Origin: Faecousia sp.
GTDB lineage: Bacteria > Bacillota > Clostridia > Oscillospirales > Oscillospiraceae
Assembly (NCBI GenBank): GCA_029257335.1
Contig: JARIBV010000121.1
Location: 1 to 57,478 of the forward strand
DNA length: 57,478 nt
Direction: 5' to 3'
Part shown: piece by piece, positions 52,744 through 57,478 of the stretch
How positions within the stretch are numbered: position 1 is the first letter of the stretch
Layout of the letters: each line of letters starts with the position of its first letter
The notes under the pieces: generated by a model
Databases searched by the model: none
What the model saw: the letters and a program-made list of their open reading frames with translations, nothing else
What the model was told of the DNA's origin: nothing
Program-made: the position numbers and the translations under genes

Positions 52744-53475
52744 ATGCTGATCGTCCAAAAATTTGGAGGAACCTCCCTGGCCGGGGAGGAGCGGATCCGA
52801 CAGGCGGCTCAGTGGGTCACCCAGGCCGTAAAGCGAGGCAGTCAGGTTGTGGCTGTGGTGTCGGCCCAGGGAACCACAACGGATGACCTGATTAAGCAGG
52901 CCATTTCTCTGAATCCCAGAGTCAGTGCCAGAGAAATGGATGCCTACCTATCCACGGGGGAACAGATTTCTGCCGGACTTTTGTCCATGGCCATTCAGGC
53001 CATGGGCTATCCGGTGGTGGCTCTTACAGGATGGCAGGCCGGTATTTTTACGGATAATACCCATGGCAATGCAGTGATTCTGGGACTGGATAATAACCGG
53101 GTACAGAGTGAACTGGACCGGGGGAAAATTGTTGTGGTCACTGGATTTCAGGGAATCAATGCGGCCGGGGATATTACGACCTTGGGGCGCGGAGGATCCG
53201 ACACCACGGCAGTGGCTTTGGCAGGCTGTCTGGGGGCGGATCTGTGTCAGATTTATACCGATGTGGGAGGCGTCTATGACAAGGACCCCCACCTGTATCC
53301 CGATGCCGTAAAGTTTGACTGGGTTTCCTATGAGAAAATGCGTCGGCTCATTGCCGGAGGCGCTCAGGTGCTTCACGACCGGTCGGTGGAGCTGGCGCAG
53401 AAATTCGGGTTGAGTCTGGAGGTGCTTTCCTCCTTCACAGGCCAGCCCGGGACCATCGTCTGCGGAGAGACATAA
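52744..53475 (+). CDS. aspartate kinase catalytic domain without ACT domains (243 aa)
   Basis: The amino-acid-kinase fold is clear: VQKFGGTSLAGEERIRQAA at the start, then VTGFQGINAAGDITTLGRGGSDTTAVALAG and YTDVGGVYDKDPHLYPDA. Normal aspartokinases (about 400 aa) carry two C-terminal ACT domains for feedback inhibition; here the gene stops after the kinase domain and a terminator follows at once, with no ACT remnant. It may be an unregulated aspartokinase or phosphorylate another carboxylate. RBS GGAGGTG. It is monocistronic. Confidence 0.87.
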   Translation: MLIVQKFGGTSLAGEERIRQAAQWVTQAVKRGSQVVAVVSAQGTTTDDLIKQAISLNPRVSAREMDAYLSTGEQISAGLLSMAIQAMGYPVVALTGWQAGIFTDNTHGNAVILGLDNNRVQSELDRGKIVVVTGFQGINAAGDITTLGRGGSDTTAVALAGCLGADLCQIYTDVGGVYDKDPHLYPDAVKFDWVSYEKMRRLIAGGAQVLHDRSVELAQKFGLSLEVLSSFTGQPGTIVCGET

Positions 53476-53487
53476 AAGAAAAGGCAA

Positions 53488-53518
53488 CAAGCGCTGACCA
53501 CCGGCTGGTCAGCGCTTG
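53488..53518 (+). terminator. hairpin after the aspartokinase gene
   Basis: CAAGCGCTGACCA (53488-53500) and TGGTCAGCGCTTG (53506-53518) form a 13-bp perfect stem with a 5-nt loop. There is no T run, so it may be a rho-independent terminator only in part. Confidence 0.65.
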
Positions 53519-53538
53519 ATCTCTCTGTGTCCATAATG

Positions 53539-53627
53539 GAGAAACAAAAGGGTAATTTTGTTTCTCTGGGCAAAATCCACAAATTTCCCTTGAAATACAG
53601 GGGAAATCTCCCTGTATTCTAGGGGGG
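53539..53627 (+). other. two further stem-loops and a G tract before yitT-2
   Basis: GAGAAACAAAA (53539-53549) with TTTTGTTTCTC (53556-53566), and AATACAGGG (53594-53602) with CCCTGTATT (53610-53618), form two perfect stems. A run of eight or so G follows at about 53622. With the hairpin at 53488 this gives three consecutive stem-loops in 130 bp. Confidence 0.5.
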
Positions 53628-53634
53628 GGAGGGG

Positions 53635-53663
53635 TTGACCCCTTGGCGTTCCTGTGATACTAT
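53635..53663 (+). promoter_or_regulatory. promoter of yitT-2
   Basis: TTGACC (53635-53640) and TACTAT (53658-53663) are 17 bp apart with TGA before the -10 (extended -10), about 38 bp before the ATG. Confidence 0.58.
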
Positions 53664-53700
53664 CTTTCTAATACAAAAAACACGGGAAAGGGAGCAAATT

Positions 53701-54621
53701 ATGAAAGTTTCAAGAAAAATTTTGACCTATGGGGTCATTATGAGCATGGCCTTTTTATCGGCTTTGTCCTATCAGTTGTTTGTCTTTCCGAATAAATTTG
53801 CACCTGCGGGACTCAATGGATTGTGCACCATGATTCAGTATGCGCTTGGAATCAAAGTCAGTGTGATGAACCTGATTATCAATATCCCTCTGTCTTTAAT
53901 TGTCATGAAAGTGGTCAGCCGTCCTTTGGCAATTCGATCTTTGTGTTATACACTCTTTTTCTCCTTTTTCCTTCTCCTTCTGGATCATGTTCCTCTGGAA
54001 GCATTTGCCTATAATACTTCAAATGGCACCAGTAAAATTTTGGGGCCTATGGTGGCGGGAATTATTACTGGCTTTTGCTATTCGGTTTTAATCCGCGGCG
54101 GTTCCTACACCGGAGGATTAGACTATGTAGCAGCGCTGATTCATGTTAAAAAGCCGGAAATTGATTTCCTGAGAATTACCTTTTTCCTGAACTGTATTGT
54201 TGCAATGATCTCCTATTTTGTTTATGATTATCAGATCGAACCTGTGCTGCTGTGCATCATTTACTGCTATTTGTCCAGCACGGTTTCTGACCGAATCCTT
54301 CGCAATGAGAGATCTGCTATCAAATTTGAGATCGTGACGCCCTACCCCGAGGAAATCTCAAAGGAGATCGTGACAAAGCTCCGCCACAGCGGAACCCGTG
54401 TGGAAGGTGTGGGCGTATACTCCGGCGAGTCCACCACCCTTTTGCTGTGCGTTGTCAATAAGAGCCAGATTTTGGAGTTTGAAAATATTATCCGCAGCTA
54501 TCCCGATACATTTGCGTACCTGTCCACGGTAAAGGAAGTGGTAGGAAACTTCAAACATCTGAAAAAGAATGGTCAGGTGGACAATCCTCTTCTTGACGAT
54601 GGCTCAGATGGTATCTTATAA
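53701..54621 (+). CDS. YitT family membrane protein, second copy (306 aa)
   Basis: Five to six membrane segments (residues 10-200) with FAPAGLNGLCTMIQYALGIKVS and RGGSYTGGLDYVAALI, followed by a DUF2179-type soluble domain (KFEIVTPYPEEISKEI, then TTLLLCVVNKSQILEFENIIRSYPDTFAYLSTVKEVVG). It is a divergent paralogue of the gene at 24670. The ATG at 53701 follows AAAGGGAG. Its 3' end contains the guaB promoter. Confidence 0.85.
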   Translation: MKVSRKILTYGVIMSMAFLSALSYQLFVFPNKFAPAGLNGLCTMIQYALGIKVSVMNLIINIPLSLIVMKVVSRPLAIRSLCYTLFFSFFLLLLDHVPLEAFAYNTSNGTSKILGPMVAGIITGFCYSVLIRGGSYTGGLDYVAALIHVKKPEIDFLRITFFLNCIVAMISYFVYDYQIEPVLLCIIYCYLSSTVSDRILRNERSAIKFEIVTPYPEEISKEIVTKLRHSGTRVEGVGVYSGESTTLLLCVVNKSQILEFENIIRSYPDTFAYLSTVKEVVGNFKHLKKNGQVDNPLLDDGSDGIL

Positions 54622-54622
54622 T
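54593..54622 (+). promoter_or_regulatory. promoter of guaB inside the end of yitT-2
   Basis: TTGACG (54593-54598) and a perfect TATAAT (54617-54622) are 18 bp apart, overlapping the last codons of the YitT gene and about 50 bp before guaB. Confidence 0.55.
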
Positions 54623-54670
54623 ATAGGCATCTTGTAAATTTAATCATATCTATTTGGAGGTAGAAAAATC

Positions 54671-56176
54671 ATGGCTTATTATTGCAACGAACCTTCCCAT
54701 ACCTTCAGCGAGTATCTGCTGATTCCGGGGTATACCAGCGAAGAGTGTGTTCCTGCGAATGTGTCTCTGCGCACTCCCCTGGTGAAGTACCGCAAGGGTC
54801 AGGAAGAGTGCCCCATCACTCTGAATATCCCTATGGTATCTGCAATCATGCAGTCCGTTTCCAATGACTCCATGGCCATTGCACTGGCGAAAGAGGGCGG
54901 CCTGTCCTTTATCTATGGCTCTCAGTCCATCGAAGCCGAGGCGGAGATGGTTGCAAAGGTAAAGGGCTTTAAGGCTGGATTTGTGGTTTCTGCCTCTAAC
55001 CTGACTCCTGAGCACACCTTGAAGGATGTGCTGGAACTGAAGGAAAAGAACGGCTTTTCCACGGTGGCCATCACCGATGACGGCACTGCCACCGGCAAGC
55101 TTCTGGGCATTGTTTCCAGCCGTGACTATCGTGTCTCCCGGATGCAGATGGATGAGAAGGTCAGCACCTTCATGACCCCCAGAGAGAAGCTGATTACCGC
55201 TTCCGCTGAGACCACCCTGAAGGAAGCCAATGATATCATCTGGGAGCACAAGCTCAACAGCCTGCCCATTGTGGACAAGGATGACCATATGATGTATTTC
55301 GTATTCCGCAAGGACTACGCCTCCCATAAGGAAAACCCCCAGGAGCTTCTGGACCAAAAGAAGCGCTATCTGGTAGGTGCCGGCATCAACAGCCGGGACT
55401 ATGCGCAGAGAGTTCCTGCCCTGCTGGCTGCCGGTGCGGATGTGCTTTGCATCGATTCCTCCGAGGGCTATACCTGCTGGCAGGAAAAGACCATTGCCTG
55501 GGTCCGTGAGAACTACGGCGACACCGTGAAGATCGGTGCCGGCAATGTGGTTGACCGGGAGGGCTTTTTGTTCCTGGCCAAGGCCGGCGCGGACTTTGTA
55601 AAGGTTGGCATTGGCGGCGGCTCCATCTGCATCACCCGTGAAACCAAGGGCATTGGCCGTGGTCAGGCCACCGCTCTGATCGAGGTTGCCGCAGCCCGTG
55701 ACGAGTACTTCAAGGAGACCGGCATCTATGTGCCCATCTGCTCTGACGGCGGCATTGTCCATGACTACCACATGACCCTGGCTCTGGCCATGGGCGCAGA
55801 CTTCATGATGCTGGGCCGCTACTTTGCCCGTTTCGATGAGTCCCCCACTCCCAAGGTCATGATTAACGGCGCTTATATGAAGGAATACTGGGGCGAAGGC
55901 TCCAACCGTGCCCGGAACTGGCAGCGGTACGATTTGGGTGGTGCTACCAAGCTGAGCTTTGAAGAGGGCGTTGATTCCTATGTCACTTATGCAGGTCCCC
56001 TCCATGACAATGTGGAGGCCAGCTTGTACAAGGTAAAGAGCACCATGTGCAACTGTGGTGTCATTGACATTCCCTCTCTTCAGAAAAATGCCAAGCTGAC
56101 ACTGGTTTCCGCTACCTCCATTGTAGAGGGCGGCTATCACGATGTGCAGCTGCGCAGCTCCAATACCAAGGCCTAA
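54671..56176 (+). CDS. guaB: IMP dehydrogenase, Tritrichomonas-type (501 aa)
   Basis: It oxidises IMP to XMP, the committed step of GTP synthesis. The catalytic loop is [18 protein letters not shown] with C320; D262 (CIDSSEG), D359 (CSDGG) and the R419-Y420 dyad of the flap (NWQRY) are present. CBS domains occupy about residues 105-225. The sequence departs from the usual bacterial enzyme (no GPGSICTTR or GGIRYSGD) and matches, from memory, the T. foetus enzyme at almost every motif, with catalytic residues shifted by exactly one. Codon use is strongly biased, as in pta. RBS GGAGG. Confidence 0.93.
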   Translation: MAYYCNEPSHTFSEYLLIPGYTSEECVPANVSLRTPLVKYRKGQEECPITLNIPMVSAIMQSVSNDSMAIALAKEGGLSFIYGSQSIEAEAEMVAKVKGFKAGFVVSASNLTPEHTLKDVLELKEKNGFSTVAITDDGTATGKLLGIVSSRDYRVSRMQMDEKVSTFMTPREKLITASAETTLKEANDIIWEHKLNSLPIVDKDDHMMYFVFRKDYASHKENPQELLDQKKRYLVGAGINSRDYAQRVPALLAAGADVLCIDSSEGYTCWQEKTIAWVRENYGDTVKIGAGNVVDREGFLFLAKAGADFVKVGIGGGSICITRETKGIGRGQATALIEVAAARDEYFKETGIYVPICSDGGIVHDYHMTLALAMGADFMMLGRYFARFDESPTPKVMINGAYMKEYWGEGSNRARNWQRYDLGGATKLSFEEGVDSYVTYAGPLHDNVEASLYKVKSTMCNCGVIDIPSLQKNAKLTLVSATSIVEGGYHDVQLRSSNTKA

Positions 56177-56186
56177 TGAAAGAATC

Positions 56187-56222
56187 AAAGGGGTTGTCTC
56201 AATGAGACAGCCCCTTTCCAAT
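56187..56222 (+). terminator. terminator of guaB
   Basis: AAAGGGGTTGTCTC (56187-56200) and GAGACAGCCCCTTT (56204-56217) form a 14-bp stem with one wobble and a 3-nt loop. Confidence 0.75.
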
Positions 56223-56311
56223 TTTGCGGACATGACAGAGGGCCGGTAGAAATTTCAATGGAATCCCGGAAGTCGGAAGGCTTCCGGTAAAACTCCGGAC
56301 AATAGTTTTCT

Positions 56312-56340
56312 TTGACAGACAGAGGAAAAAATGATAGAAT
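56312..56340 (+). promoter_or_regulatory. promoter of lspA
   Basis: A perfect TTGACA (56312-56317) and TAGAAT (56335-56340) are 17 bp apart with TGA before the -10, about 57 bp before the start codon. Confidence 0.75.
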
Positions 56341-56396
56341 ATATCTAATTTTCCCCCTGTGGAGGAAAGAAATGTGGTAAGAAAGAGGCGGCTTAT

Positions 56397-56879
56397 ATGA
56401 GCTATCTTCCCTTGGGGCTTTTCGCCCTGCTGGTGGTGGCGCTGGACCAGCTGAGTAAGTTTCTGGTGCTGGAGCAGATTCCCTTTGGCGCGATAGTGCC
56501 CGGTGTGAAGGGGCTGTTTCATTTAACCTATGTACAGAATTTCGGAGCAGCTTTTTCTATGCTTCAGGGGCACAGGTGGCTGTTCATTGCGGTATTTATC
56601 CTGTTTATAGGGCTTTTATTCTGGGGAATTCAAAAGAAAGTGCTCCCCTTTTCCAGGTTTGAGATGTGGTGTCTGGCGGCGGTGATCGGCGGCGGCCTGG
56701 GCAATATTCTGGACCGGGTATTTCGGGGCTTTGTGGTGGACATGATTGCGGTGGAGTTCATAGACTTTCCCGTGTTCAATGTGGCGGATTGCTTCATCAC
56801 CTGCGGAGCCATTGCGCTGATCGTCCACCTGGTATTCTGGAATCAGGCCTTTTGGAAGGACGGGAAGGAGAAAAAATAA
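56397..56879 (+). CDS. lspA: lipoprotein signal peptidase LspA (160 aa)
   Basis: Four membrane segments and the family motifs: ALDQLSKFLV at residues 15-24, VQNFGAAFS, GGGLGNILDRV with the first catalytic Asp, and FNVADCFIT with the second. It cleaves the signal peptides of lipidated prolipoproteins such as those at 15314 and 48123. The stop overlaps the next start closely (TAAATG). The start codon has a modest GAGGCGG upstream. Confidence 0.96.
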   Translation: MSYLPLGLFALLVVALDQLSKFLVLEQIPFGAIVPGVKGLFHLTYVQNFGAAFSMLQGHRWLFIAVFILFIGLLFWGIQKKVLPFSRFEMWCLAAVIGGGLGNILDRVFRGFVVDMIAVEFIDFPVFNVADCFITCGAIALIVHLVFWNQAFWKDGKEKK

Positions 56880-57478
56880 ATGGAATTGATCTGTTGTACA
56901 GACGGTCAGCGGCTGGATGTATTTCTCTGTGAGTCCGTCTCGGATCTGAGCCGAAGCGCGGCGCAGAACCTGCTGAATCAAGGCTGCGTGAAGGTAAACG
57001 GCCAGAGTGCAAAGAAGAATTACAAGACCAAAGCAGGCGATGTGGTAGAGGTTGTACTGCCGGAACCGGAAACACTGGATGTGACCCCTACGAAGATGGA
57101 TTTGGAAATTGCCTATGAAGATGAAGACCTTCTGGTCATCAATAAGCCCAAGGGCCTAGTGGTCCATCCCGCTGCCGGTCACTGGGATGATACTTTGGTC
57201 AATGGCCTGCTGTATGCCAGAGGCAGCCAGCTTTCCGGCATCAATGGTGTGATGCGGCCCGGCATTGTCCACCGAATCGATAAGGACACTTCCGGCCTTC
57301 TTGCAGTTGCCAAAAACGATCTGGCCCATACGGTACTGGCCAGCCAGTTAAAAGACCATACCCTTTCACGAACCTATGAAGCCATTGTATGCGGCAGCTT
57401 TAAAGAGGACAGAGGCACAGTAGATGCCCCCATCGGCCGTCACCCTTCCGATCGCAAGCGTATGGCAGTGACGCAGCG
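56880..57478 (+). CDS. RluD-type pseudouridine synthase, 3' end cut by window (199 codons seen)
   Basis: The visible part has an S4 domain (GQRLDVFLCESVSDLSRSAAQ, then QGCVKVNGQS) and the catalytic start IVHRIDKDTSGLL with the conserved Asp. It follows lspA directly, the common lspA-rluD pair in Bacillota. The gene runs off the window, so the C-terminal third is unseen. Target rRNA position cannot be assigned. Confidence 0.9.
   Translation, partial: MELICCTDGQRLDVFLCESVSDLSRSAAQNLLNQGCVKVNGQSAKKNYKTKAGDVVEVVLPEPETLDVTPTKMDLEIAYEDEDLLVINKPKGLVVHPAAGHWDDTLVNGLLYARGSQLSGINGVMRPGIVHRIDKDTSGLLAVAKNDLAHTVLASQLKDHTLSRTYEAIVCGSFKEDRGTVDAPIGRHPSDRKRMAVTQ

Noticed and set aside
52744..53475. Frameshifted or truncated aspartokinase pseudogene
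   Set aside because: The kinase domain is intact, the stop is followed at once by a hairpin, and no ACT-domain remnant can be read in any frame downstream.
1..57478. Insertion sequences, prophage genes, tRNA or rRNA genes
   Set aside because: No transposase, integrase or phage protein was recognised, and no cloverleaf-like or rRNA sequence was seen in the intergenic regions; a covariance search could still find a small RNA.

Overview
This window is the replication-origin region of a low-to-medium GC Bacillota chromosome. The gene order dnaA-dnaN-(S4 protein)-recF-gyrB-gyrA, a DnaA-box-rich spacer on each side of dnaA, and typical clostridial accessory genes (YitT, GH25 lysozyme, DUF3048 lipoprotein, SdpI-like, UPF0735, NrdR, HemW) point to an anaerobic Clostridia member. 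An Oscillospiraceae-like gut bacterium is my inference; no rRNA or tRNA is present to test it. Most genes left of dnaA between 6 and 21 kb are on the minus strand and nearly all genes right of it are on the plus strand, as expected for replication leaving from about 25.7-27.6 kb.

Left arm (1-21 kb). A lone TIGR00300/ornithine-cyclodeaminase-type protein faces a three-gene overlapping operon (LOG-family, DUF523, GH25 lysozyme). A CPA-type cation/proton antiporter and a CapA-like protein share a bidirectional terminator. Then comes a 12-gene, roughly 14.8-kb minus-strand operon (6213-21007): a complete peptide ABC importer (two permeases, two ATPases, lipoprotein receptor), three peptidases (M29, M3, M24), two imidazolonepropionase/prolidase-like amidohydrolases, an iron-type alcohol dehydrogenase and a ribulose-phosphate-3-epimerase-like protein. 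It is read away from a YheO/DauR-like PAS-HTH regulator across a 0.54-kb spacer with opposed promoters. The simplest reading is regulated import and full hydrolysis of peptides, perhaps Pro-containing or modified ones; the two metabolic enzymes are unexplained. An APH-fold kinase and a beta-propeller lactonase follow the regulator.

Origin (24.6-37 kb). A YitT gene precedes the bipartite origin. The spacer between dnaA and dnaN has two perfect TTATCCACA boxes, several near matches, a CTACTACTATTGCTACTA run that looks like the DnaA-trio element, and an AT-rich stretch. Replication and topology genes follow (dnaN, recF, gyrB, gyrA), then mnmG and an ADP-ribosylglycohydrolase homologue whose metal-binding motifs are lost.

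Right arm (38-57.5 kb). A CsoR-type metal sensor with a 13-histidine tail is co-transcribed with a small zinc-ribbon membrane protein. Then come pta, lepA, hemW, an ACT-domain protein, an AI-2E/YtvI-type permease, two RluA-family pseudouridine synthases, nrdR, small membrane proteins, and the rpmH-rnpA-yidD-yidC-jag cluster, which in many Bacillota abuts dnaA but here lies 22 kb away on the same strand. The window closes with an ACT-less aspartokinase, a second YitT, an IMP dehydrogenase that reads like the Tritrichomonas foetus enzyme, lspA, and a truncated rluD-like gene at the edge. I saw no insertion sequence, prophage, CRISPR array, tRNA or rRNA.
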